Shown piece after piece: positions 10,301-20,219 of a DNA stretch of 64,000 nucleotides. The position numbers were made by a program, and so were the translations under genes. Every line of letters starts with the position of its first letter. Position 1 is the stretch's first letter. This DNA comes from Plasmodium relictum (taxonomy: Eukaryota; Apicomplexa; Aconoidasida; Haemosporida; Plasmodiidae). A model generated the notes under the pieces. The model was not told where the DNA came from, made no database searches, and saw nothing but the letters and a program-made list of their open reading frames with translations. Location of the stretch: contig NC_041692.1 in assembly GCF_900005765.1 (NCBI RefSeq), positions 1,302,001-1,366,000 on the forward strand. Reading direction: 5' to 3'.

Positions 10301-12828
10301 AATGATTTACCTTTTACATTTTTTTTCATTTTATTTGTTAATTTTTCACTCAATTCATTATTATTCATATTATTATTTAATGAATTTACTGTATTGCTGT
10401 CATCATTATCTTCCTCATCTGATTCTATTTCATTAATAAAAACAACATTTTTTTTATCATTAAATACTTTTTTATTGAAAGTTAAAGCAAACATATATTG
10501 ATGCTTTTCTTGTGATAATTCTCTATTATTAGCAACAAAACCAGTATATTCACCAAATATTATTCTATCATCCGTTGAGTTTATTTTCTTTCCTGTATAC
10601 ACAATAGAATAGCAATCTTCATTATATGGGGTGCATAGTCTTATTGGATGTTTATGATCTTTTAACTCCACTATTCTTATATCTGGATGTATTCGACCAT
10701 GCAATAAAGTATCATATATTTCTTCATATAATTTTTTATTTCTATTTTTATATATTGCATTATGTTGATTATCAAAAAAAGGTGCATGAATAAAAGGAGT
10801 CCATTCCATTTTATTATTTGACCAACCACAACCAAAATATCCTGACTTAGAATTATAAAATTTTTTCATTTTATGACTAAAATATACTCTTTCAATTTTT
10901 GAATCTTCAGATAACACTTGTGTTTTTACATATCTTTTATTTCTTTTTTTTGCAATATCTTCTATTTTACAAAACACCATTTTTTTTTCTTCTAATATTT
11001 TTTTTAATTCTCCCATTCTTAATTTATCTTGGAATTTTTCTTCTTTATTTTGTTTGTTAGTATATTTTATAGAGTTTCCATGTAATAAATCTAAATCAAT
11101 AACAATTTTTCCTTGTTCTTGTAATTTTTTTTTTTTTCTTAAATATTTCATGTAATTGGAATCATCTGTAGAGTAAGATGTATCATCGCTTTCGTTGTAA
11201 CCATATTCTTCTTCATTATAACTTTCTGAAACGATTTTTTCTTTTTCCTCTTCATATGAATTATTACTTTTTTTTATCTCTTTTTTTATACTATTTTTTT
11301 TTACTTCATCAGATAATGTATCTTTACTTTTTAGTTCTTTTGCTATGCTTCCATTTTTATTTATCTCATCTGATGTGCTATTAAATTTTACATCAAAATT
11401 TTGATGATATTCCACTTCATTTGAATTATTATTATTATTTTTTATTTCAATTTCATTTTTGTAATTTTTAAAATTTTCACTTTTTTTATTATTTAGTACT
11501 CCATCAGATATTATACTACTGTTTACAGTTTCATTATACATTTCACTTTTTCCTATTTCGTCTGAAATAATATTATTTTTTAATTCATAAGAAGTTTTAT
11601 TCCCCTTTCCATTCCCCCTTTCAATTTTTTTTTCTATAGATTTATTAATGTTTCCTTTTTTAATTAGTGTCTTACTTCTTACATTTTTATCATTATTGTT
11701 TTTTAAATTAACTGAATTATTTTTGCTTATTTCATTGCTTTGGTTTTTATTTAAAAATGAATTATTGCTATTCCTATTTTTTCTATTTTTAGGTGTAGTC
11801 TGTTGCTGTTCCTCTTGGTTTTTATCATAAATATAGGTGGATGTATTGCTGTTTTTTTTGTATGAATTTCTTTTTAATACATTATTTTGAAAGTCTAATT
11901 TTTTTTTTTTGTTTATACTTTGAGATCTTTTGTCATTTTTTTCATTTGAAAAATTTGAAATATTATCATTATTATTTTTTAATTTATATTTATCATATAA
12001 AATTGTTTTATTATAATTATTAACATTTTCGAATGTGTTGCTTTTTTTTATGAGATTTTTGTTTAGCGAGCACTCTTTCTGTATTCTCATATTTTTTGTC
12101 TGTTCAAAAATATCTTTCATAATTTTTTCATTCGATTTTTTACTTAAAGAAGTCAATTCTAATTTATATTTGCTAACTGATATTATTCCTTTTCTATGGT
12201 CTTCGTTCTTTTGAAAACTTTCTTTTTCTTTTAACATTTCATTTTCTATTTTATATTCCATTTCTTCAGTTATGTATTTATCCTTTAAATACATTTTCTT
12301 TTCAGAACTATTTTTTTCATCTACATAAATGTGTAAAACACTTTTTAAACACCTAAAACAATGATATATATTTTCTGGTGTCTTTCCATCATTTAATCTA
12401 TCTCTATTTAATCGTTCCTTACTTAAAAAAAAAGAAACATATTTATATAAATTTGAATTTCTTCTAATTCTTAATCCATTCATTATTTCATTTTTTCCTT
12501 CTTCAGTTAAAAAAGGTTTATAATTTGACCTTCCTAAAGCATTGCAAATATCTAAAAAAAAATCTACTCCATATGTTTCAACATTGTAAAAATACTCAAA
12601 TTTCTTACCTTTGTATTCTTCTATTTTTTTTTTAGATTCTTCACATGTACAATTAATTTTATTTATATCAAGAACTTCTTTTATATCCTCATCAATTTCA
12701 AATTTAATTGACGAACTATCTTCTTTTATTTCACTTAATATTTCCTTGTCTGTTTTTTCGCTTAGTTTTAGCATATTAGCTAAATTGCTTAGTATTTTTG
12801 ATTCATATTTTATCGGAGAAATACTCAT
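7366..12828 (-). CDS. SET10: SET and PHD domain histone-lysine methyltransferase (SET10)
   Basis: An 1820-residue nuclear protein. The SET domain is split: an N part near residue 750-790 (IIFGEYTGF ... HQYMFAL), an Asn/Ser-rich insert of about 85 residues, then a C part near 885-950 with SLVNHYK, INPGEEIFADFGFEWFE. The usual Asn-His-Ser motif is Asn-His-Tyr here (about N893-H894). A PHD finger follows at about 998-1043 (CNICMHN ... CSGCNSIYHLKC ... WFCSSC), with all Cys/His ligands present. A Tudor-like stretch lies near 1680-1710 (GTFVGTVTKH ... YEDGDVEWIT). Elsewhere it is low complexity. Gene order beside HP1 matches SET10, reported in P. falciparum as an H3K4 methyltransferase linked to var gene control; that assignment is from memory. 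The start Met is the first in frame after noncoding DNA. It is shorter than the P. falciparum protein as I recall it, as expected from low-complexity turnover. Confidence 0.92.
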   Translation of the reverse strand: MSISPIKYESKILSNLANMLKLSEKTDKEILSEIKEDSSSIKFEIDEDIKEVLDINKINCTCEESKKKIEEYKGKKFEYFYNVETYGVDFFLDICNALGRSNYKPFLTEEGKNEIMNGLRIRRNSNLYKYVSFFLSKERLNRDRLNDGKTPENIYHCFRCLKSVLHIYVDEKNSSEKKMYLKDKYITEEMEYKIENEMLKEKESFQKNEDHRKGIISVSKYKLELTSLSKKSNEKIMKDIFEQTKNMRIQKECSLNKNLIKKSNTFENVNNYNKTILYDKYKLKNNNDNISNFSNEKNDKRSQSINKKKKLDFQNNVLKRNSYKKNSNTSTYIYDKNQEEQQQTTPKNRKNRNSNNSFLNKNQSNEISKNNSVNLKNNNDKNVRSKTLIKKGNINKSIEKKIERGNGKGNKTSYELKNNIISDEIGKSEMYNETVNSSIISDGVLNNKKSENFKNYKNEIEIKNNNNNSNEVEYHQNFDVKFNSTSDEINKNGSIAKELKSKDTLSDEVKKNSIKKEIKKSNNSYEEEKEKIVSESYNEEEYGYNESDDTSYSTDDSNYMKYLRKKKKLQEQGKIVIDLDLLHGNSIKYTNKQNKEEKFQDKLRMGELKKILEEKKMVFCKIEDIAKKRNKRYVKTQVLSEDSKIERVYFSHKMKKFYNSKSGYFGCGWSNNKMEWTPFIHAPFFDNQHNAIYKNRNKKLYEEIYDTLLHGRIHPDIRIVELKDHKHPIRLCTPYNEDCYSIVYTGKKINSTDDRIIFGEYTGFVANNRELSQEKHQYMFALTFNKKVFNDKKNVVFINEIESDEEDNDDSNTVNSLNNNMNNNELSEKLTNKMKKNVKGKSFSNLINSRNHNSSNNIHKVKKSKNLNNLIILPDNYTYAVDSSYMFNEMSLVNHYKTCSIFNNYDFRINAEWQLVYLDGWPHIILTSIPGIEINPGEEIFADFGFEWFERVNDTCLNEFIKNNFEHRLNKLNLSKDKLFIGLDDIVEKYNLLKNNTTCNICMHNINTDGNNFIMCSGCNSIYHLKCVHKLNEEVNENYDWFCSSCIQFCLNLINQKEFLNYIEKENQKKLIDLFNDVQIDNLKEYNKSLSNSTFDKTTFVESQNDGIDNVHKCYENIRKLLQSKENINDLEKNKEILDDILEKKESENNLSENKENEDNFLKNERGNNLLLNNFEIQLLVYYKKKINDLLVIREKIDFFLNSDNYKSTLKMRKGTLNFLLQNKKCIEDFIKINENINDLLKKKEKNSNFVKEENEQKLKKKNSDNLVDDSSCNLLTKDKKENTLREEKLSFEKSGNDTSEIDSNFSNTYEKILYKKSNNIVKNLKEMRKKDKNNNVCCNYMMKLSKKYIGFPLIKDFEKGISTNQPSLPLNDHLKKLSVCSSCYNKHHDLAKAIICRVTKMHFHSNYNDCLTDEDLFKSSSECIQSVIRELANTIKEYRKKELNGAYLNIIKSDNSIIENDKNMNLEINFSNISPFEVKNDSFNKLEKDDKSFYEIKGSLNKENHHTNDKIFKENKNSLSIEKKKNIDNYDRKKEKNTLHNNLSETVNNKENFNTNNSNKRKHNSDIELTKINQEKEYLKSENNDLHKNKKSPQNEVNDSSIIKNNNIKNKSPHKNETLKSEKFSNVNLNNTKEILGKEVNNFNSLINNNKVSNFVPLFGIELGKTKFQREFTNGTFVGTVTKHIKDEDNNNFFVITYEDGDVEWITPCFLFQELLKQSTNNIEYPLASSFKDLFHQDFKKDIKLNNCSLELKIEKRKRKSNCEYNCNNNSITKRQKNMHEENSLRNKKNTEYDLSVSKRSVNKLKNSEASDSIGKKKK

Positions 12829-15698
12829 GTTGATAATAACAAGAAATATATAAAGATAAATAAAACAATAAAATTATAATAAATCACAAGTTTATAACTG
12901 TTCTTTACATGTTAATACTAAAAATATTTATTTACGTATATATTTATTTATTTATTTTTTTTTCAGAATAAATATATTCATTTAAATTCTATTTCTTAAA
13001 ATATAATTCAAATCTACACTACTGTGATATATATATATATATCAATTTTTTTTAATTATAATTACAAAATTTAATACAATATCTTCTCTTTGACATAAAA
13101 TATATTTATAAGCATATGGTATATTCACTAGCATATATTCAAATATTTTAACCCCGCAATCAAACATACACAAAATTTTTTTTTTTTTTATTAATATTCA
13201 TGTTGAATATGTTTGAAAACATATAAATTTCTTATAAATAGCTTGTTTCTTATTAGTATGAATCAATTCTTAAAATTATAAGGATAAATACATATATATT
13301 TTATAATTAAAAAAAAATCCTTATATATTTAATAAATTATTTAATTTATATAAAATTAATAAAATTCATCTTCTGAATGTAAAAAAATTGTACGTAAAAT
13401 GAAAAAAATATTTTTTTTAAAGATATATTTTTATCTAAATCTTTAAACATTATTAAAAACAAATTAAGGAATTAATTTTTTGCAAAAATGAGAGAAAAAA
13501 AAAAAAAAAATAAAGAACAAATAGATGAATATATAAAAATAGAATAATTAATTAAAAAAATTAAAAAGGAAAAAAATAGTTACATAAATAATGCATATGT
13601 TACTTGTATAAATATTTTTATAGACATATGCTGTTTATTTTAATTAGTGGAATATTCCAAAAAAAAAAAAATCTTTTTGCTTAAAAGATAAATAATATAA
13701 TAAATGCAAAAATATTTAAAATTTAAACTTGTTTATACAGCTTAAAAAGAATTAATCAAAAGATTAAAATTAATATAATGAAAGCATACTAAAATATTTT
13801 TGCAATAGTAGTATTTTTAAACATAACTATTATAGTCATATATATATAATCGTTATTTTATATATATTAAATAAAAAGGTTATATTAAAATAACACATCT
13901 AACAACAATAGTGCAAAAAAATTATACATACTTTAATTAAACTATGATACTTCCATATATATAATATAATAAAAAAACGTAATATATTTAAAAACAGTAT
14001 TAAAAAAAAAAAAAAATTATATATATTCATATGAATAATTATGTTTGATCACAACAAAAATAAACTTACAATTTTGTCCTTTTAATAGTGCAATAAATAA
14101 AAAAAAAAAATTATTTATTTGAAATTTAAAATTTTTAAAGTCTAAATTTTTTATTATTTTTGATTCCATTAAAAATTATGACATTTACAAATATACTTAA
14201 TATTTAAAAAAAAAATATATATATACTTCAAATTGTTTTTTTATAAAAATACAAAAAATAGAAAAATTATTAATAAGCAACTGTATTATTTTTTTTTTTA
14301 ATTTTCCTTTTTTGTATATTTTTAAATATATAATTTTTTTAGAAATATTTACTTAAAACGTAATTTTATTTTTTTCGTTGTTTTGCTATTAAAATTCAAA
14401 ATTCTTCTTGAGTTTAGATACTGTGAAAACAAATTTGCTAATTTTTAAAAACGTAATAGGTTTTTTTATTTATGATATAAAAATATTAATACACACAAAA
14501 AAATATGTATAAAAAAATAAAACAAAATAAAAAATACATAACTAAAATAACTTTAAATATCTCATACATAAAATTAAAAATGGTATTAAAATTAAAAAAT
14601 TAGCAGGATTTTTATAAAATTCTTTTTTCTTTTTGTTGACAAAAATAATTTATTTTGAGAAAATATAATAATATATAAATGTCCTTTATAAGGTGCTAAT
14701 ATATTTGAAGAAATGTCTGTTTTGGAAATTCTTTTTTTTTTTATAGTGAAAATATTTATTAATTTCCAAAGTATTAACATGTATTTTGACAATCCTATAT
14801 ACTTGAAATACATTAATGTAAAATCATTAAAAAAGTCTAATTTCATACATCTTATGTATTATATAATTTTTTTTTTTTTACTATATCATAATAGCAATTT
14901 TTTAAAATAATGCACTAATGGAATAATTTAATGAATTTATTCAAAAATAATAGAAATTTTATTTTATTTTATTTTTTTACTTCATTAAATTTAATTAAAC
15001 TGAATAATTATGGATATATAAAATTAGTAACAATAATAATAAAAAAAAAAAAAAGTAAATTATATATCTAAAAATTAATTTTATTAATGATGTGCAGTTC
15101 TTTTATTTACTGATTTAATTTCTATCTATTAGTAAATTCAATTTAAAAATATACTTTTAAATAGAATATAATATGTCTCATAATTTTTTCATTTTTTGTA
15201 GTATTTCTATTTTTATTTCAATTTTAAATTTAAAACATTCTTTATAAAAACACGGAAATCTAAATTAAAATTTTTTTTTTTGGGTTAATTTTTACTATTT
15301 TTATTTTCCCTTGAGTAATATATATATAAATATTATAAAACAAGAAATATTTATGTAGAACAATTTAGATGAATATAAAATAATTTAAATAATATATTTT
15401 ATTTTAATTTATTAATTGTTTTTATTTAGCATAACTTTTGTTGTAAGTACACGTTATTAAAAAAAAAGAAAATAATAAATTATTATGTAAAAGTATATTA
15501 TGAATTATTAAGTTTTGTCTACTTTTTAAAAATAACCTTTATTATGAGATAAATGAAATATATTATTCTATTATCAATTTAAAAATTTCTAGCATACTTT
15601 TAATTTTTTTTTCTTCTTGTCTTTGTCTGTTTGTTTATTCATTTGTTCACTTTTTATATGCATTGCTATATTATTTAAAATATATATAAAAAGCAAAA
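12829..15698. other. Divergent intergenic region (SET10 / secreted coiled-coil gene)
   Basis: A 2.9 kb region that must contain both promoters, since the flanking genes point away from each other. It is A/T tracts, short ATAT runs and simple sequence. Overlapping short open frames on both strands near 14592-14910 have low-complexity translations and no domain. Nothing else is recognisable. Confidence 0.7.
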
Positions 15699-17733
15699 AT
15701 GAAAATTATTTCTCAATTTCTTTTTTTATCATTATTTGTTAAGGAGTTCTTTTGTCAATATAAGGAAGAGAATACTGATAAGATTCATCTAAATAACTTT
15801 AGTAAATAATAATTTTATAATTTATTTTTCCATATATATATTTGTCTTTATTAAATATTAAAATTTTTCTTTTAGTAGGTACATAATTTATTATTATAAT
15901 CGCATAAAAAAAAAAAAATGAAATAAAATAGCTTTAAAAATTTCATAATTTTAAATTATAAAATTCTATTAAAATTAATTAAATTTAATAAAAAATAAAA
16001 GTAAAATAATTATATTAAAAAATTAATTTAAGTTTTTGTTTCATTGTTATACATGTACTATAATTCCATTAATATTTCTCTACTTTGTTTTGTATGTGAA
16101 ATTAAGATTCTTCACCAAGTATTGTAATTGCTGTAAATAAACCGAAAACTAAGAGTATTTCTCCTATTAGTGAAAATGATATCAATATAAATGTATATTA
16201 AAAAAAAAAAAGAAAAATTTATATATACATATATATATATATACATAAGTTTCTCATCATCATAATTATAAAAAACAAAAGATGTTTGCTTTTTTTATTA
16301 TTATATATATCCTTTTCTCTCTTTTTTATTTACTTTTTTTTCATATTTAGAAAGAAAAGCAAAATAAGCTTGAAAATATAATAAATAAGGGTAATTATTT
16401 AAAATTTTTCATTGTAAAAGTGAAAATAATTTTTTATAATTTTTATTTATTATAATTATAGTGGAAGAGTTGTTGCAAAATATTGATGATAACAAAAATG
16501 TTATAATAACCAAAATCAATACAAATCATAAAGAAAAATTAAAATATTATATATAATTATTAAAAAATTATATCCAATTAATATTTCTTTTGGACTCTAA
16601 TAAATTTTTTTTTTTAGAAACTATTAGAAAATAGAAATAATAAAAATAATGAATTAAATATTAAAACTGAAATTATTAATGCAAATGATGAAAATGTTTT
16701 AAATTTACTATTGAATAATAAAGATGATTCAACTGATAAGAAAAAAGATTTTTCTCCACCTATAATTTTGGTTTTTTCTCAGCCTTTAACAAATCAGTTT
16801 ATATGAAAGAACAAAAAAAAAAATCAATATTACAACTTAAGTTAAAAAGTACTAATATCTACATTTAATATTTTTCTTTTTTTTTTAAGGGAATCAATGG
16901 AATATGAAAAATATAAAGAATTAATGAAAGGTGAAAAAAAAACAAAAAATTTATTATTAAAAGTTGTATATTTTGAAAAATTATATAGTAAGTTTTTTTT
17001 TAAAAAAGATATATCTATGTATGCATGCTTCATACTTTATATACTATATACTTTTCATATATATTAAGAACATAAAATAAATAATTATGTATTACAGTAT
17101 AATGAAATGAATTTATATATATAAGTATGTATAAAAAAATATTAGCATTCTTTTTTTTTTTAATAATATACAATACAGATATTACAAGTAAAAATAAAAA
17201 AGAAGCTACTAAAGAAATAGAAGACGCAATGAAAACTATTGAAAAGGTTATTTTTTATATTTTGAAAAATCCATTATGGCTATTTTATTATATAGCTTTT
17301 TAATTATTTCTCATATATAATTTACTTTTTTTTTTTTTAACAATACTTTCAGTCTATTTCAAGAAGACATACTATAGATGAAATATTAGAAGAAATATAT
17401 GATGAATACAGAAACGAAGATGTATATAATTTTACAATACATATTTTATTTTTAAAAATAATTAAAAATATTACAATATTAAAAAATTATTGAAATACGT
17501 ATATATCTATATATGTATATAAAGGTATTTGAGTTACTTCATTTCTTCTTAAATTTTTAGAAAAATATAAAAAAATTAAAAAATGAAAGTGAGTTCTTAA
17601 AACAAAAGATAAATGTTTTGGTAAATAATTAAAGAGCATAAATATACTATTTAATTTTATTCTTCTTTAAATGTATATTATTATTTTGTTTTGTTAGAAT
17701 CAAAAAATTAGAAAATTAGGATATATAATGTAA
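15699..17733 (+). CDS. Secreted coiled-coil protein, ten small exons
   Basis: Exons read by eye: 15699-15801, 16107-16192, 16351-16390, 16462-16499, 16618-16796, 16890-16987, 17179-17246, 17353-17421, 17561-17620, 17698-17733. All junction phases agree and give 258 residues. Residues 1-19 are a clear signal peptide (MKIISQFLFLSLFVKEFFC), so the protein should enter the secretory pathway. The middle is Asn/Asp/Lys-rich; the C-terminal half (IEDAMKTIEK, DEILEEIYDEY, FLKQKINVLNQKI) is helical and likely coiled coil. I recognise no family. Weak point: the exon 4 donor (GTTATA at 16500) is poor, and the frame stays open for about 18 more codons past it with no better GT. The many tiny exons and AT-rich introns are typical of Plasmodium invasion or secretory genes, but that is only suggestive. 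Confidence 0.75.
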
Positions 17734-18025
17734 CAAAAGTTTTTGTTCTAAACCTTTAAAAACAAAGTGTATAAAAGGTTTTTATGTAAATAATTTTTTT
17801 TTTCTGAAGTATGCTTTTTTTTTTTTTCTTTTTATTTCTATAGGATATATATCAAAAAATAAAAATAACATAATATATATATATATATATTTATATAATT
17901 GTAAATATTCCGTAACTTTTTACACTTTCTTTTTTTTAAATAATTGTTACGAAAAATTCTTATTTATCTCTTTTGCACAAAATTTTTTTTTTTCTTTTAA
18001 AACTATTTTATATAAATTTATAATA

Positions 18026-18056
<31 letters not shown>

Positions 18057-18276
18057 AAATCAAAGCAACTTTAAGTTTTTTTTTCATTTTATTATTCAAC
18101 GCTATATCAGTAAATATAATTTTAAAGAAATTTTAAGATGAATTATTAGCATTAAAAAACATAATTAAAAAAAAAAAAAAAAAAATTTTCTTTTTTCTTA
18201 CCTTAAATATTAATAAAACTTTATTTTATGAAATTTTAATAAACAAAAGCACAGTTCTGAAAATATAAGAAATAAA
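17734..18276. other. Short intergenic region
   Basis: Between two plus-strand genes. It contains poly-T and poly-A tracts and two short (TA)n runs (about 17873-17890 and 18025-18041). It presumably holds the 3' UTR of the secreted gene and the promoter of the next gene. No coding potential is seen. Confidence 0.7.
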
Positions 18277-19008
18277 ATGGCTCTAAATGTAATTACTCCA
18301 TCCGGTAAAAAATATTAACATTAATATAACGTTGTTTTTAGAAATACATTATCGATTTATTAATTTATTTCTATAAATGTAGGTGCATGTATATATAAAT
18401 AGGCTTATATATATGTAGATTATTATTTATTTATTTATTTATTTATTTTTTGATATAGAACCAAAGGATCCTTCTTTAATTTGCAAATATAAAACAAAAG
18501 AAGAATATTCAGGAGAATTAGAAGGGATTTTAATATTATGCTTTTTAGCAATTTTCATAGGGGTAATTTTTAAGGTAAAACTTTTAAATAATAAATAAAT
18601 AAAAATTATATAAATCTATATATACATTACATCGTTTGTTCTTTTGGAATTCCATTTTTTTTTTTTTTATTATTGGTTAGGTAATTGAAGTAATTTTTGT
18701 TGTTATTTTTGTACTCCTTTCTGTATATTTAACTGCAAAGAATGGAGAAATGAATATTATATCAGTATTACCATTAATTTTGTATGTCTTTTTTTAAATA
18801 ACAATTACAAAAAAGAAAAAAATAAATAAATAAAATTAATTATAAAGAAAAAATATTCATTAAATATTTAATACATTTAAATATATGCCATTTATTATTA
18901 TCTTTTTTTTTTTTTATTATTTCTAGGATGATTTTAATGACATCAGGAATGACTTGGATTCAGCAAAAAGCTTATTATAAAAGACAAGGAAAAAATTTTG
19001 AAACATAA
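18277..19008 (+). CDS. Small triple-span membrane protein, Asterix/UPF0139-like
   Basis: Four exons: 18277-18304, 18459-18574, 18681-18781, 18927-19008. Phases agree and give 108 residues. Start context is AAATAAAATGG. The order is a short soluble N terminus (MALNVITPSEPKDPSLICKY), then three hydrophobic segments at about 33-48, 49-67 and 75-92, with only a Lys between the first two and AKNGEMN between the second and third; the tail is basic (QQKAYYKRQGKN). Length, spacing and the MTSGMTWIQ end of span 3 resemble human Asterix (WDR83OS), a subunit of the ER PAT complex that shields membrane spans during insertion. That family call is inference from topology and a few residues; Rab5IF/EMC6-type small proteins are alternatives. 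An intron contains a (TTTA)n run. Exon structure is much more secure than function. Confidence 0.8.
18425..18450 (+). repeat. (TTTA)n microsatellite in intron 1
   Basis: About six TTTA units lie directly upstream of the acceptor of intron 1 of the Asterix-like gene and form its pyrimidine-rich stretch. Confidence 0.85.
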
Positions 19009-19182
19009 TATTTATACTATTTCATTGTATTTTTTTTTTTTTTTAATTTTGATTTTTTGTTATACTTTTAAATATTATCTCAAAAAAAAAAAAAATTTTT
19101 TTAAATAATATTCTCATTATTTGGTAATTAAAAAAAAAAAAAGAGTATATATTGAAAAAAAAAAAAAAAAGTGTGTATATAT

Positions 19183-19947
19183 TTACTCATTACCAAAAAC
19201 TGGAATAAAATTTCTTTTTTCTGATTTTGACGGCCATATTTTGCCTTCAATATCATATAAAGGTAGTTTATTTTGAAAATTAGTAATATTTTTTGTTTTG
19301 GTAATTTTAGTGCCTTTATGAACTTTTTTAGGAATTTTCATGAAAGTATCTTGTATTTTTAAAGGTTGAATAATGTTATTTTTTTGGAAATCTGAATGAA
19401 GATAATCAGAATTAATTGAAATTATTGAATTACATTCTTCACTACATGTATCATAACCATACGTTCCTTTGTATTCAACATTTTGTTTTAAATAATTAGT
19501 AATTGCTTTTATTTTTCCTTTTTTATTTTTTACTTTGTTTTTTTTTTTTTTCTTTTTTGTTTCATCTGATTCAATGTACTCAAATGATTGATCTGTATAG
19601 TCACTTTCAGCTTTCATTTTTTGTAATATTAATCTTTTCTTATGAGTTTCTAACCTTTTTTTTTCCTTATTCTTTTTAAAGTCATTAAAATTAACACTTT
19701 TGTCGCTACTTGTATACCCTCCTATTATTCCCTCCTTAAAAACCTCTAGCTCATTCGAACTTTTTATTTTTATTTTATTTTTTTTTTTAATTTTTTTGTT
19801 TTGTTCTTCTTTGTTTATAAAATCTTCATTTTTATTAAGAAGCAATACATGGTTTCTAAAAAAAAAAAATTTTTTTATAATGAAAAAAAATATATTTTTA
19901 GTAAAGTTTGAATATATAAATTTATCATAAAATCTATTCATACACAA
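19183..19947 (-). CDS. Basic conserved protein of unknown function
   Basis: A 254-residue single open frame, strongly basic and Lys-rich. The first ~45 residues (MCMNRFYDKFIYSNFTKN, then Phe/Ile/Lys) lack acidic residues apart from one Asp and could be a mitochondrial presequence; this is inference. The middle has Lys runs (about residues 130-145), partly from poly-A. The C-terminal 100 residues are the most protein-like, with YKGTYGYDTCSEEC, LKIQDTFMKIPKKVHKGTK and LPLYDIEGKIWPSKSEKRN before the end FIPVFGNE. I recognise no domain. It is convergent with the Asterix-like gene (174 bp between stops). The N-terminal Phe-rich stretch might hide an unannotated intron or a later true start. Confidence 0.7.
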   Translation of the reverse strand: MCMNRFYDKFIYSNFTKNIFFFIIKKFFFFRNHVLLLNKNEDFINKEEQNKKIKKKNKIKIKSSNELEVFKEGIIGGYTSSDKSVNFNDFKKNKEKKRLETHKKRLILQKMKAESDYTDQSFEYIESDETKKKKKKNKVKNKKGKIKAITNYLKQNVEYKGTYGYDTCSEECNSIISINSDYLHSDFQKNNIIQPLKIQDTFMKIPKKVHKGTKITKTKNITNFQNKLPLYDIEGKIWPSKSEKRNFIPVFGNE

Positions 19948-20219
19948 TTTAATTTTTCTACAATATTATTATTACAAAACTATTTCTAAGAAGCTTTCTC
20001 TTTCAGTTAATTCTGGATATAAAAACTTTCCTACGTTGCATAGAAGCTTTAAAAAAATTTTTTTTTAACAAAATTTTAAAATGATAGATACAGTAGATAT
20101 ATAAAATTATTATCTCAACAAATTGTAATATATATATATATATATTTCGAAGTTAGAGTAATATAAAAAAAATAACCAAATCTTTAATGTATAAAACCTA
20201 TGCAAACATAAAAGTATTT

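Noticed and set aside
8375-12023. Several plus-strand open frames inside SET10
   Set aside because: They are Ser/Phe/Leu-rich antisense shadows of SET10 codons.
14592-14910. Overlapping short open frames on both strands
   Set aside because: They overlap one another, contain T/A homopolymer translation and show no domain.
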